64,000 nucleotides of DNA from Agarivorans sp. TSD2052 (GCF_023238625.1 NZ_CP096670.1:2283501-2347500), one strand, 5' to 3'. Counted from the stretch's first letter, positions 28,539 to 38,182 are shown. Made by a program: numbers and translations. The notes: generated by a model not told the origin, from the letters alone.

Positions 28539-29768
28539 ATGCGTCTAAAAATGAAAGCAGCCAGTGCTGCATTACTGTTTTTGTTAGGTAATCATGCTGT
28601 AGCAGAAGACACTTATGTACAGATAGGTGACTACACACAAATTCTTTTGCCTCTTGGAGGTCTAGGCGTTAGTTTAGCTAAGGGTGACTACCATGGGAGC
28701 TTACAACTAACCAAGTCTTTTGCTACTACCATGATATTCACTCATGGCATTAAATTTTCAGTTGATAAGCGCCGTCCAAACTTTACCACTAATAACTCAT
28801 TTCCTTCTGGTCATACTGCTGCAGCCTTTAGTGGCGCATCATTTTTTCAGACTCGTTATGGCTCTGCGTGGGGCGTCCCTGCCTACGCGTTAGCGGGCTA
28901 TACCGGCTGGAGCCGGGTGCATGGTGATAAACACTATTGGGATGATGTTATTGCTGGTGCCAGCATTGCGACCCTGAGTAACTTATTTTTTGTTAATCCA
29001 ATAAGCGAAGATATACGCGTCAGCCCAATGGTTGATGGCGATGCCACCGGTTTACAAGTGTCTGTCTCTAACAGTTTTTTCGAGGGTGGTACGCGCTCTA
29101 AAACACCCGCCACCCACTTTGACCCCAAATTTAGATTTGACTTCCTATTGGGCCCTACCAGATTAAAATCAAATGACATAGGCAGTTTTAGCGACCAACA
29201 GGGCATCGAATTTGGCCAAGAAGATACTATTACAAGTGCAGCTGTTCGTTGGACTTGGACACCAAATACCCACCACAGCTTCAGCTTTTTGTCACAACCT
29301 TACGAAGCTCGAGACGAAGGTAAGCTCGACAGTGGTGATAGTGTCTATGCTCAATACCAAGTTTGGGACAACATGGTTAATTGGCAATATGACCTACAAC
29401 TTGCAAAGAAGTGGATAGCTAAAGCTGGCTTAGGTGTTTTAGTTCAGTACGCACAAGCATCCCTTTATCCCGATTCTAGTTTCAGTCAACAAATTTCCGG
29501 CGACGAAGAATGGCTGTTATATCCTTTAGTCAATGCCACTTTAGGTTATAAATTCACCCCCGACTTTGACCTGTCATTTAGCGGCCAATACGGAAATAAT
29601 GGTGATGGCGAACTCGTATCTACGGACATTGGTTTGAATTACGCGTTTAATGCTCGCTGGGACATAGGTGGCGGTTATAACTATTATAAGCGTGACCAAG
29701 ACAATGCTAAAACCTTCAGAAAAATTGAGTTTGATACACTGTATCTACGTCTTGGATATGCATTCTAA
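28539..29768 (+). CDS. PAP2 phosphatase fused to a C-terminal outer-membrane barrel
   Basis: A 409-residue exported protein with a signal peptide ending NHAVAED. Residues ~60-160 carry a PAP2 (type 2 phosphatidic acid phosphatase) core: KFSVDKRRP, FPSGHTAA and SRVHGDKHYWDDVIAG, containing the full KxRP, SGH and SRxxxxxHxxxD triad. The remaining ~240 residues are rich in alternating aromatic/polar strands and end LYLRLGYAF with a C-terminal Phe, as in outer-membrane barrels. It may act on lipid or pyrophosphate groups in the outer membrane. The pseudo-kinase gene follows 55 bp downstream. Confidence 0.82.
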   Translation: MRLKMKAASAALLFLLGNHAVAEDTYVQIGDYTQILLPLGGLGVSLAKGDYHGSLQLTKSFATTMIFTHGIKFSVDKRRPNFTTNNSFPSGHTAAAFSGASFFQTRYGSAWGVPAYALAGYTGWSRVHGDKHYWDDVIAGASIATLSNLFFVNPISEDIRVSPMVDGDATGLQVSVSNSFFEGGTRSKTPATHFDPKFRFDFLLGPTRLKSNDIGSFSDQQGIEFGQEDTITSAAVRWTWTPNTHHSFSFLSQPYEARDEGKLDSGDSVYAQYQVWDNMVNWQYDLQLAKKWIAKAGLGVLVQYAQASLYPDSSFSQQISGDEEWLLYPLVNATLGYKFTPDFDLSFSGQYGNNGDGELVSTDIGLNYAFNARWDIGGGYNYYKRDQDNAKTFRKIEFDTLYLRLGYAF

Positions 29769-29823
29769 CTCGATAAGTAAAAAAGCGTGATTCACCCATT
29801 AGTGATAACTAGCAGTACAAAGG

Positions 29824-32715
29824 ATGACTGTGAGTAAAACATTTAAAAATGCCCTGCTGATTAATTTAGTATGCCTCATCGTGGTCGCTAGCCTTGTCGC
29901 TATAAGCTTACCTTTTCTATATAAACAACAGCGTAACAACATAGAAAGTGAAGTGAAAACATCACTGAGTATTTTCGAGATAAGTGCAAGAAAAGCAGTA
30001 AATAGTCAGAATAAGGCTGTGCTAAAGGAGCTTGCCGAACAATTACTTAGCTCTCCGAGCATCAACTATGTAAAAGTCACTGACCAAAGTTCGCAGACAT
30101 TAATGACCGAGGCAGGCCAACCGAGGAAAAATAACCACCTAGTAGGTGACCACGCTAACAAACTGGCAAAGCAGTTTAACAATCAAACTAAACCGGCTAG
30201 CCAGATCAATCCCATTGCGTGGGTTGAAATCGAATTTTCAGCACCGACCAATATACTTGATTGGATGCACAATTATAAAGCCCCCCTGATAAACCTTGTG
30301 ACCATCATGGCGTTCATCCAGTTTGTGTTGATTTTCTTTACCGTGAGAATTATCAGCGGCAATCCAGCCAAGATAAACAGTAATCAGGCCCTACCTCCTG
30401 TGGCTAAGCATGAAGAGTCAGCGGCAGATACCAAGCTTTCTCAAACTAACCGTTTACTAAAGCAAAAACTGACCGTAGCCCACGAACAACACAACAAAGA
30501 CCAAAGCAAATTTAAACAGATGATTGGTCTATCAAACCGAGCGAGCGGAATAAAAAAAGCACTATTAGAATACGCCAACGAGGCGCATTACATCCTCGAT
30601 GAAAAAAACCATATTATTGAAGCCAGTCGACTGGCATTAAACAAACTACAACTTAATAATCAGCAGTTAGGTGGCGTTAATTTAAATGATATGTACCAGC
30701 CCGCACCGCAACAGCACAACCTAACACAACCCGATTTTATCGAGCTTTTGGTATCCTACCCCGAGACATTTAGTTTGTTGATTGAAGAAAAAAGCTCCGG
30801 GGAACGATATTTCGCCAATCATCTTACGCTTACCTTTAGTGATGATAGTTTGTATTTGGTCACCATTTCGCCACTACCAGCAAACGATTATTCTGTAGAA
30901 TCAGTTAAGCAACAAAAACACACCATTCAGCTACAAGATAGCCAACTTTATACGCCAATAAAAGCGGCTTGCTTAGAGGCATTACACCAATTAAGCCTGA
31001 CACAGCAACTGCCAAAACAACTAATGCGGCAAGGATCAAGGCTAGACTTGGATGCCAATTTTCGTTTAGCTAGTTTGCTAAAATGTTTACCTTGGATTGA
31101 CCAACAGGACAACATCTTAAATGTTAACCAATACTCGCCGCTAGTCATATTAGAAACACGGTTAAACGGTTTTTCAGATTTGCTATTGGCTAAAAAAATC
31201 ACTTGGAGCTTGGTGGTAAACCCGGAAATAGCGGAGGGATACTGGTTAAATCAAGCCCATTTTCAGGCTTTAATTGACTTAAATTTGTACTTAATCTCGC
31301 TATATCCAAGCGGTAGTCAAGTGCTCATTCAATTAGATTTAAACCAGCAACAGTTACAGCTCAATATAGACGTAGAGCAAGCTAATAAACTGAGCACGGT
31401 TCAACAATCGATTATTGACTGCTGCCAACCTTTAGTCGCGCTTATCGGAGGGAGTCAGACACAGAATGATGACTCACTGTCTATCACTCTGCCCTTTGAT
31501 AATAACCAAGGCAGTACATTACTCGCAACCTGTAAGCCACAAGCTGAGTGCGTCCAAGTAGTGGCTAACCTCGCTAATCCTTTTTTGCAGCAATGTTTAC
31601 AACTACAGTTACAACTGTTCGGCTGTAAGATGATTTCTTTGGATACACTCGAGCTCTTAGATGTTAATAAAGCGGTATGGTATTTTGATGAACAAAACCA
31701 ACTGCCAGACGCGCTCAGCCAACTCAATATCGCCGATTTGATAACCGTTCAGGTCTTAGACCAGCTGCCACAGGACACGCAATTAACCATCGGCTCTAGC
31801 CACTGCTTACGGCCTTTACTCACTAGCTATATTGTTGAACAGCTTAGTGATACAAAACGTCAGACCAGTACAATGTTAAATAAAGATATTGTTGAGTTAT
31901 CCATGGTATCTATCGCGGCCGAACAAGACCAAAGCCCACAAGTTAGATTAAACAAGGGCAGCGTGTTGCTGGTTGACGCCCCTAACAGCACTCCCTTGCT
32001 GATCAGCGATTTTATCGATAATTATTCTGGAGAAGCTTTTCATTGCAGCTTGGCTGATTTGGATGAGACCTTAAATGGCTTAAGTCACCTCGATGCGGTG
32101 TTGATCAGTGATAGCTTGATATCAGAGCCACTGTTTAAGCAATTATCTAACACGCCACTTACACCCAGTTTGCTGATTCATGCACAACAAATTGAAAACC
32201 CTGTGGCGCTTCCTAGCACTGATTTAAAGCATTACCTGATCAACCACCCCATTGATGACCAGCAATTGCTAATACTGTCACAATTGAATCAAACCAACGC
32301 CTTGCCATTCTCATCACTTTATCAAGACGAACAATTACTTACAGCCTTAAGCCAATCTGATGAGACCTATAATCGTTTTATCGAGCTGCTCACTGACAAC
32401 ATAGACCAACTATCAACGCAGATTGCATTGCCTGTCAACCAAGGCGCTCAGCAACAAGAAAGTTATCTAAAGCCGCTTTATACTATTTTTAGTCAGGAAA
32501 CAAAGAATCGATTATCGCTAATCAACAAGCAGCTAGAGACCCATTCATGGGCCGACACTCAGCAACATATTAAACAAATTGCCATCAGCGCTGAGAAGTT
32601 CTCTGATCCAGAGTTAGATAAGACCTTGCAACAACTACTCAATGCTAGTTTTAATCGAGATAGCTCCGCCTTAGACGTGTCAGTAAACCAATTACACAGC
32701 TTATTGCGCGCTTAG
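29824..32715 (+). CDS. Degenerate BarA-like hybrid sensor kinase (pseudo-kinase)
   Basis: The protein has 963 residues. Membrane helices at ~11-32 and ~155-175 flank a periplasmic domain; then come a coiled coil, a PAS-like segment (YILDEKNHIIEAS, 256-268), a HisKA-like segment, a HATPase-like segment ending LVALIGG...LSITLPF (537-557), two receiver-like segments and an Hpt-like tail. Key residues are gone: the HELRTPL-equivalent is SQLYTPI (His replaced by Ser373), no DxGxG box is seen, and the receiver phospho-Asp position is Ser762 in DAVLIS. Only His915 in the Hpt-like tail may survive. A GTG at 29830 has the better ribosome site (AAAGG 6 nt before). Function unknown; probably a signalling scaffold. 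Confidence 0.75.
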   Translation: MTVSKTFKNALLINLVCLIVVASLVAISLPFLYKQQRNNIESEVKTSLSIFEISARKAVNSQNKAVLKELAEQLLSSPSINYVKVTDQSSQTLMTEAGQPRKNNHLVGDHANKLAKQFNNQTKPASQINPIAWVEIEFSAPTNILDWMHNYKAPLINLVTIMAFIQFVLIFFTVRIISGNPAKINSNQALPPVAKHEESAADTKLSQTNRLLKQKLTVAHEQHNKDQSKFKQMIGLSNRASGIKKALLEYANEAHYILDEKNHIIEASRLALNKLQLNNQQLGGVNLNDMYQPAPQQHNLTQPDFIELLVSYPETFSLLIEEKSSGERYFANHLTLTFSDDSLYLVTISPLPANDYSVESVKQQKHTIQLQDSQLYTPIKAACLEALHQLSLTQQLPKQLMRQGSRLDLDANFRLASLLKCLPWIDQQDNILNVNQYSPLVILETRLNGFSDLLLAKKITWSLVVNPEIAEGYWLNQAHFQALIDLNLYLISLYPSGSQVLIQLDLNQQQLQLNIDVEQANKLSTVQQSIIDCCQPLVALIGGSQTQNDDSLSITLPFDNNQGSTLLATCKPQAECVQVVANLANPFLQQCLQLQLQLFGCKMISLDTLELLDVNKAVWYFDEQNQLPDALSQLNIADLITVQVLDQLPQDTQLTIGSSHCLRPLLTSYIVEQLSDTKRQTSTMLNKDIVELSMVSIAAEQDQSPQVRLNKGSVLLVDAPNSTPLLISDFIDNYSGEAFHCSLADLDETLNGLSHLDAVLISDSLISEPLFKQLSNTPLTPSLLIHAQQIENPVALPSTDLKHYLINHPIDDQQLLILSQLNQTNALPFSSLYQDEQLLTALSQSDETYNRFIELLTDNIDQLSTQIALPVNQGAQQQESYLKPLYTIFSQETKNRLSLINKQLETHSWADTQQHIKQIAISAEKFSDPELDKTLQQLLNASFNRDSSALDVSVNQLHSLLRA

Positions 32716-32734
32716 TTACTCATATTAGGAAACT

Positions 32735-32768
32735 AAAAAAAGCAAAACCTCGAGTGGTTTTGCTTTTT
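32735..32768. terminator. Bidirectional terminator between pseudo-kinase gene and purC
   Basis: 9-bp arms AGCAAAACC/GGTTTTGCT with a 6-nt loop, preceded by A-run and followed by T-run, so it works on both strands. Confidence 0.9.
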
Positions 32769-32779
32769 ATTGTACTTTG

Positions 32780-33886
32780 TTAATCGGCGATTAAGTCATA
32801 CTCTTCGCGAAGAATATCAATCACTTCCTGCTTTGGGTTATTACCCATCACAATTTTCTTGCCGGTAATTTTTTCTGCAATACCGATATAAGTACTAGAA
32901 ATTTTCATTAATACTTCTACTGGCAAATTATTGTCACGGGCTAAGGCTTCTCGCTCAGGCATACGATTTTTGTTTAACAATATGTCTGAGTCTGGAAAGT
33001 AATTAAGCAGTGTTTGGCGAAAATCTTCTTTTGAATTTTCAACTACATTACCTAATCGATATTGTGGGCCATCCCAAATACGGGAAGAATCAGGGGTCCC
33101 CACTTCATCCATATAAATAAGCTTATCGTTACCTTGAGCATCTGTTACATAACCAAATTCAAATTTGGTATCGACAAACACTTGGTCTATTTCGCCCAAA
33201 GCTTGGCTGATAACCGCAAAACCCTCTTTGAGTAAACGCTCGTAGGTATCGATATCTTCGGCGGTTTTAAAGTTAAACGCAGCAAAATTATCGCTGATAT
33301 TTTGCCGAGTTACATTCACGTCATCTGCTTCAGGCACACCGGGGATACCTTTTAAGATGCCTTTAGTTGAGGGCGTAATCAATAAATCAGGGAGTTTTTG
33401 ATCCCTCTGTAAACCTTCGGGGAGATCTATGCCACAGAAGTTGCGTTCACCGACAGCGTAAGCACGCCACATCGAACCAGTAATGTACTGACGGCAAATG
33501 GCCTCAATCATCACTGGGCGAGCTTTTTGTACTATCCACACAAACGGGTGTGGAATATCCAGAATGTGGCTATCTGCTAGTCCCTGCTCTTTGAACAGCT
33601 TAAACCAATGGTTTGAGATAGCGTTGAGCGCAGCCCCTTTACCGGGAACCCCTTTTAAACCGTCTTCGCCATGCCAAATACAATCAAATGCTGAAATTCG
33701 ATCACTAATTACCATAATGGCTAAAGGGGTATCAGGGGCAACATCATAGCCCTTTTCACTAATCAATCGTTTACTGTCTGCTTCAGTGAGCCAATAAACA
33801 GAGCGCACCTTGCCACTATGAACTGGGCGATCAGTGCGAATGGGTAGATCATTATTCACTGCTAATACTTTATCAGCGAGACTCAT
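32780..33886 (-). CDS. purC: SAICAR synthase (long form)
   Basis: Phosphoribosylaminoimidazole-succinocarboxamide synthase of purine synthesis, 368 residues. Motifs are [12 protein letters not shown] (ATP binding), [29 protein letters not shown], and VDTKFEFGY followed by [15 protein letters not shown]. It is the ~365-residue form seen in several marine gammaproteobacteria rather than the ~240-residue E. coli form. A 10-bp-arm hairpin lies in its leader. Confidence 0.95.
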   Translation of the reverse strand: MSLADKVLAVNNDLPIRTDRPVHSGKVRSVYWLTEADSKRLISEKGYDVAPDTPLAIMVISDRISAFDCIWHGEDGLKGVPGKGAALNAISNHWFKLFKEQGLADSHILDIPHPFVWIVQKARPVMIEAICRQYITGSMWRAYAVGERNFCGIDLPEGLQRDQKLPDLLITPSTKGILKGIPGVPEADDVNVTRQNISDNFAAFNFKTAEDIDTYERLLKEGFAVISQALGEIDQVFVDTKFEFGYVTDAQGNDKLIYMDEVGTPDSSRIWDGPQYRLGNVVENSKEDFRQTLLNYFPDSDILLNKNRMPEREALARDNNLPVEVLMKISSTYIGIAEKITGKKIVMGNNPKQEVIDILREEYDLIAD

Positions 33887-34228
33887 GGTAAACAGTCCTA
33901 TTTCAATGGTGAAAAACCACTACCTTGTCATTACATTAACCAGTGGTTTTTGCGGGGAACAATCGATTGCTGTGGGATTTTACCAGAAACTTCAGCAACT
34001 ACTAGCTATTCAACTGACTAACTATCCATTCATGTCGACAAGCTCTATAAGCCAACTTAGCCACAGATATCATCAATCGGTATACTTGCTTGGTACTATT
34101 GTTGGTTCAAATATAGGTGCTTATAGGCAGATTGATTGGTCTGTTTACTCGTGACTGAAACGCTAATGCTAAATAAAAAATATAGACGGTTAAGTGCTAA
34201 CTTTACTGTTGTTTAATGGTGACGAATA
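33887..34228. other. purC leader and upstream region
   Basis: About 340 bp without a credible gene between purC and the roxA terminator. It contains the hairpin at 33912-33951 and, on the minus strand near 33978, a TAAAAT that may be a -10 box. I see no clear PurR box. Confidence 0.45.
33912..33951 (-). promoter_or_regulatory. Hairpin in the purC leader, possible attenuator
   Basis: Perfect 10-bp arms (AAAAACCACT and AGTGGTTTTT) with a 20-nt loop. On the purC strand the second arm runs into a U-tract, as in an intrinsic terminator, about 25 nt before the purC ATG. Confidence 0.45.
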
Positions 34229-34260
34229 AAAAGCTGGCGAGTATTCATTAGCCAGCTTTT
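34229..34260 (-). terminator. Terminator of roxA
   Basis: Perfect 10-bp arms AAAAGCTGGC/GCCAGCTTTT, 12-nt loop, T-run on the minus strand, 8 bp beyond the roxA stop. Confidence 0.85.
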
Positions 34261-34268
34261 CTCGTCAT

Positions 34269-35417
34269 TTAATCAATTTCATCGAAATACCAATAGCCTG
34301 CATTAATTAATTCAATTAACCAATCTAATTGCTTAGCATCTTCGTTAAAAGCTCTAAAAGAATGGCTGTCTACACGACTATAATCACATAAACTTTTAGC
34401 TAAAGCCCATGAACAAGTGGGTATTTTATATGCGTGGCCATCAACAAATAGTTGGTAGGGTAATACATCAAGATACAGAGCCTTAACGCCAGCACAACGC
34501 TTCAGCACTAAACCTTCATCCATATTGGCATGTAAACGATGGTAATCGATTTGGTCTTCAGCATCGCTGAGTACACATAAATCGGAGCTATGCGCTGTTT
34601 CGCTTAAGTACTCACCCAAGAAATGCGCGGTATTAGTTGGGGAGTTAAGTAATGAAATCATCAACTTATTTAAACCAATGATGTCATTTTCGGCTATTCG
34701 CCCGTACTCTTTGCTGGGAGGGCGTTTAGGGTCAATAAAGCGCTTTGCTTTAACATCATGACGCAACATATAGTCGGCAAAACCTGACAACAATTCTTTG
34801 GCATCTGGCGCACGAAATCCAACGGAATAATTCATCGCTGGCTCAATGGCGTAACCTTCATGAGGACAACCTGGCGGGATATACAACACATCGCCGGGTT
34901 CTAGAATAACGTCAATATCGGCGATGAAGTCTTCACAGTGCTTAAGTTTGTCGTCGCTAGTGAACTCTTTTAATACCTGCTTATTACCTACCCGCCAGTG
35001 GCGCGTACCTGAGCCCTGAATAATAAACACACAATACTGATCAATATGCGGGCCCACTCCTCCCTTGGTCGTAGAATACGAGACCATTACGTCATCAAAG
35101 CGCCAGTTAGGGATGAAGCTAAACGCCTCTGCCAAGTTTGCTATATTGCCATTCCAGTGATTCACTCCTTGAACCAACAAAGAGCTGTGCGATTCGCCTA
35201 AAATGCCAAAATCTTCAAAGGGCCCTTGTAGTGCGGTCCAATGACCCGCTTTATGTGAAACGATCCTTGATTGAATGTCTTCTTCCATGGCCAAGCCGGC
35301 AAGTTCTTCAGCCGATAGGGGATCAACAAAGTCAATGATGCCCTGCTTCAATAAACATGGTCGTTGTTGCCAAAATTCGGCCATAAACTGGTCAATACTA
35401 AATGCTGTTTTATACAT
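34269..35417 (-). CDS. roxA: 50S ribosomal protein L16 arginine hydroxylase (YcfD/RoxA)
   Basis: JmjC/cupin-fold 2-oxoglutarate oxygenase of 382 residues. The iron ligands are H124 and D126 in GPHIDQY and H186 in GCPHEG, within one residue of the E. coli YcfD positions. EPGDVLYIPPGCPHEGYA and NYSVGFRAPDAKEL are typical. It hydroxylates an arginine of L16. It stands alone with its own terminator and is divergent from a J-domain gene. Confidence 0.93.
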   Translation of the reverse strand: MYKTAFSIDQFMAEFWQQRPCLLKQGIIDFVDPLSAEELAGLAMEEDIQSRIVSHKAGHWTALQGPFEDFGILGESHSSLLVQGVNHWNGNIANLAEAFSFIPNWRFDDVMVSYSTTKGGVGPHIDQYCVFIIQGSGTRHWRVGNKQVLKEFTSDDKLKHCEDFIADIDVILEPGDVLYIPPGCPHEGYAIEPAMNYSVGFRAPDAKELLSGFADYMLRHDVKAKRFIDPKRPPSKEYGRIAENDIIGLNKLMISLLNSPTNTAHFLGEYLSETAHSSDLCVLSDAEDQIDYHRLHANMDEGLVLKRCAGVKALYLDVLPYQLFVDGHAYKIPTCSWALAKSLCDYSRVDSHSFRAFNEDAKQLDWLIELINAGYWYFDEID

Positions 35418-35563
35418 AACACCCTACTACTAGAATCAAGCCGCTAGATTGTAACGTATAAACGAAGAATAAATTGTTGTAAATTGCACAATTAATAGAT
35501 GAGACAAGTTGAAAAAAACTTTGTATTCTTCTTGCGCTAAGACCAAGGATTGTAAGCCCTAAA

Positions 35564-36259
35564 ATGACTACGCATTTCCAGCTGTTTGCATTAGATGACA
35601 ATGCTACGCAACAACAGATAAAAACACGCTATAAGCAACTATTGGTTCGTTGCCATCCTGACAAAGGTGGCTCTAGTGCGTTAGTGGTGCTAATTAGAAA
35701 CAGCTATCAACACTTAATGTCGGGACAAGGCCTACAAGCTGCTAACTTTGATAATAATATCGCTACAGCTGCTGAAGTACGCTCATTAAAAAAGGTTATT
35801 CATCAACAGCAATTTCACATCCAAAAGCTCGCTATCAGCATGGGGGAAGGAGCCCATACCAAACAGCTTACCTTCACTAGGGCCATGATTTGGTCGCCAA
35901 TCATTTCGGTTGCTGTGCTTATCGTTGTGTTAATGTTTTGGTCTTGGGAACGCCCAGCAAAAGAGCGCTTACTTACACAACCGCAGACAAAGACTGCGTC
36001 AGCGCCCTCTTCGTTAACCACTACGGCACTGCAAAATCAAGATCAGCTTTATGCCAACTGGGAGCTGAAACAGAAGTTACGATTGAGTAAGGCTCGCTTA
36101 CAATATGTGGAAACTGATTTTTACCAGAGTAGGCAGATAATTGAGCAATTATTAAGCGACGAAAATAGACATTTGTTAAGCAATGTTCAGTTACAGTTTT
36201 TAGAGCAGCAAAAAATACATCCACTCTCTGACAATAAAACAACGAGTGACGCTCAATAA
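35564..36259 (+). CDS. Membrane-anchored J-domain protein
   Basis: A 231-residue protein. The N-terminal J-domain shows FALDDNATQQQIKTRYKQLLVRCHPDKGG, with the HPD motif that stimulates DnaK. Then come a basic linker, one membrane helix at about 107-128 (MIWSPIISVAVLIVVLMFWSW), and a C-terminal region predicted helical. No zinc finger or DnaJ C-terminal domain is present. It probably recruits DnaK to the membrane; the client is unknown. Confidence 0.85.
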   Translation: MTTHFQLFALDDNATQQQIKTRYKQLLVRCHPDKGGSSALVVLIRNSYQHLMSGQGLQAANFDNNIATAAEVRSLKKVIHQQQFHIQKLAISMGEGAHTKQLTFTRAMIWSPIISVAVLIVVLMFWSWERPAKERLLTQPQTKTASAPSSLTTTALQNQDQLYANWELKQKLRLSKARLQYVETDFYQSRQIIEQLLSDENRHLLSNVQLQFLEQQKIHPLSDNKTTSDAQ

Positions 36260-36269
36260 AAGAATAAAG

Positions 36270-36455
36270 CTAAGATTGGGTTTGCGACAGTAAGGCGTAG
36301 GCTTCTTGTTTAGCCTGTTCATTTTGATCTTTAACTAACTGAATAGACTTCATTAACGCATTTTTTTTATCACCACAAGGCAGTCTATCGCATAAGCTGG
36401 TTAACTGTTCAAGTGGGCTTAATAATTGGTCAAACTGTTGCTTGATCTGTTCCAT
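36270..36455 (-). CDS. Small conserved-looking protein, function unknown
   Basis: 61 residues, mostly helical and charged (MEQIKQQFDQLLSPLEQLTSLCDRLPCGDKKNALMKSIQ split across it). I chose the ATG at 36455, with GAG upstream at a usable distance, over a longer frame starting at 36515 that would run toward the divergent miaE gene. It is convergent with the J-domain gene. I do not recognise a family. Confidence 0.55.
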   Translation of the reverse strand: MEQIKQQFDQLLSPLEQLTSLCDRLPCGDKKNALMKSIQLVKDQNEQAKQEAYALLSQTQS

Positions 36456-36572
36456 GATTAGCTCTCGTTTTCTAGTTAGCAAAAGTGTAACCTTTAGCAA
36501 ATTGAATTCAAGCATCCATTTGGGTGAAATTCACAAATATTGGTCATAAAGTCATATAAATTGGATTTATAC

Positions 36573-37514
36573 GTGCAAAGCTCCGAGGTTCGCTCCCTAT
36601 TAACACCTATTTATCAGTTTCTTAATGTTCGCACCCCAGAAACGTGGGTCGAGCAAGCGCTAAGGCCAGAGAATCTCACCACCCTGTTGTGCGACCACGC
36701 CAATGCAGAATGGAAAGCGGCTGCCACCGCCGTAAAATTACTCTCAAAGTACGCAGCAAGTCCTCATAACAATGTTGCCAAAGAGCTCAAACAACTATTA
36801 GCGCCCTATGAGTTTATCATTTTTCGCGCAGGAAAATGGTCAGCAGACGTGTTCGTCAACTGGTTTTTTCCAAATGGCATTAGCGCTGCTACCAATGAAC
36901 AAGCCAGCATCGCCATGAGTGCCTTGGACTTATTAGAGCGCTGTAAACTCGCGCCACTGTTAATCAGCCAAGTAAACCGGCAATTGGCCAATTTGCCCTG
37001 CTTTCCTATCACTGAGCATTTGTCTGCGTTGCGCCTAAACGCCGAACTCAACCAATCCACAGCGTTTAATCAACAACTGCTAGAAAAAATGCGTTTGCTG
37101 ATAAAAGAAGAGTTACATCATTTTGAACAAGTTTTTTCCATCATGCATAGTTTGGGACTTGAATATAGAAACCTACATGCAGGACATTACGCTAAAGGCT
37201 TAATTGCTAGAGTTCGCCATTACGAACCACAAGCATTGGTAGATAAGCTCATCGTAGGAGCCTTTATAGAAGCGCGCTCTTGTGAGCGTTTTGCCGCGTT
37301 AGCGCCACACTTGCCGGCGAGTTTAGCGAAGTTTTATAACTCACTACTTCGATCAGAAGCCCGGCACTACCAAGATTATATACTGCTGGCCTCTCAGCTA
37401 AGCGAACCAGAGCTGTTACAACAACGAGTGAGTGAATTTGCCGCCTATGAAGCCGAGCTAATCATGCAGCCATCTGCTGAATTTAGATTTCATAGTGGTG
37501 TTCCTATCAACTAA
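36573..37514 (+). CDS. miaE: tRNA-(ms2io6A)-hydroxylase
   Basis: Non-haem di-iron monooxygenase that hydroxylates ms2i6A at position 37 of tRNAs reading U-starting codons. Visible motifs are LLCDHANAEWKAAATA, LIKEELHHFEQV, VGAFIEARSCERFAALAPHL and LLRSEARHYQDY, supplying the Glu/His ligands, ending FRFHSGVP. No ATG fits; a GTG at 36573 with GGAT upstream gives the expected N-terminus, and a TTG at 36540 is the alternative. About 50 extra residues lie between the first Glu motif and EELHHF compared with the enterobacterial protein as I recall it. Confidence 0.9.
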   Translation: MQSSEVRSLLTPIYQFLNVRTPETWVEQALRPENLTTLLCDHANAEWKAAATAVKLLSKYAASPHNNVAKELKQLLAPYEFIIFRAGKWSADVFVNWFFPNGISAATNEQASIAMSALDLLERCKLAPLLISQVNRQLANLPCFPITEHLSALRLNAELNQSTAFNQQLLEKMRLLIKEELHHFEQVFSIMHSLGLEYRNLHAGHYAKGLIARVRHYEPQALVDKLIVGAFIEARSCERFAALAPHLPASLAKFYNSLLRSEARHYQDYILLASQLSEPELLQQRVSEFAAYEAELIMQPSAEFRFHSGVPIN

Positions 37515-37606
37515 TATAAAGATATGCCCACGCAAGTTGATCAGCTTGATTGGTTTTAGCGTAGTAACTCGTAGCAATCAACTTCTATAAAAAGAATAGG
37601 TGTATT

Positions 37607-38182
37607 ATGCGTTTACCTTTATTTCCGTTAGATATGTTGTTAATGCCCGGGGGGATAAGCCAGCTCAGAATTTTTGAGCCTCGCTATCTACGCTTAGTAT
37701 CGATAGCCAGTGAAGAAGCTAAAGGTTTTGTGTTATGCCAACCAAAAGCTGATGATGTAACCGAATTTGAGATAGGTGTTCACTGTATTATTGAAGACTT
37801 TGAGCAATTAGAAGACGGAATGTTAGGAATAACCATTAGAGCCCTCAAGCGGGTAGACCTAGCCGACATAAGCCAGTCCGACGATAAACTATATAGCGCA
37901 ACCATCAAAGCGAAAAGCCACTGGCAACACCCCAGTAACAATACCCAAGATGACGAGCTAACGGCTAAGTTAAAACAAGTACTTAGCCAACACACCTTAT
38001 ACGACAACCACCCCGACTTTTATGATTATAATAGCGAGTATTGGGTAGTAGCTCGTTGGTTAGAATTGTTACCATTTTCCAGCAGAGCTAAAAATCAAAT
38101 TCTTAAAGAAGATGACTTTGCAAATTTGGATAAGCTGGTTCATCAACTGGTGTCTGAGATTACCATCAGCACTAGTGACTAA
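37607..38182 (+). CDS. LON substrate-binding-domain protein
   Basis: A single N-terminal LON domain of 191 residues without ATPase or protease. The opening RLPLFPLDMLLMPGGISQLRIFEPRYLRLV is the family signature. Stand-alone proteins of this kind are common in proteobacteria; their role is unclear. It follows miaE by 92 bp. Confidence 0.85.
   Translation: MRLPLFPLDMLLMPGGISQLRIFEPRYLRLVSIASEEAKGFVLCQPKADDVTEFEIGVHCIIEDFEQLEDGMLGITIRALKRVDLADISQSDDKLYSATIKAKSHWQHPSNNTQDDELTAKLKQVLSQHTLYDNHPDFYDYNSEYWVVARWLELLPFSSRAKNQILKEDDFANLDKLVHQLVSEITISTSD

Noticed and set aside
33834-34154. 106-codon plus-strand frame over the purC start and leader
   Set aside because: Overlaps purC coding sequence and the leader hairpin; no ribosome site, no family.
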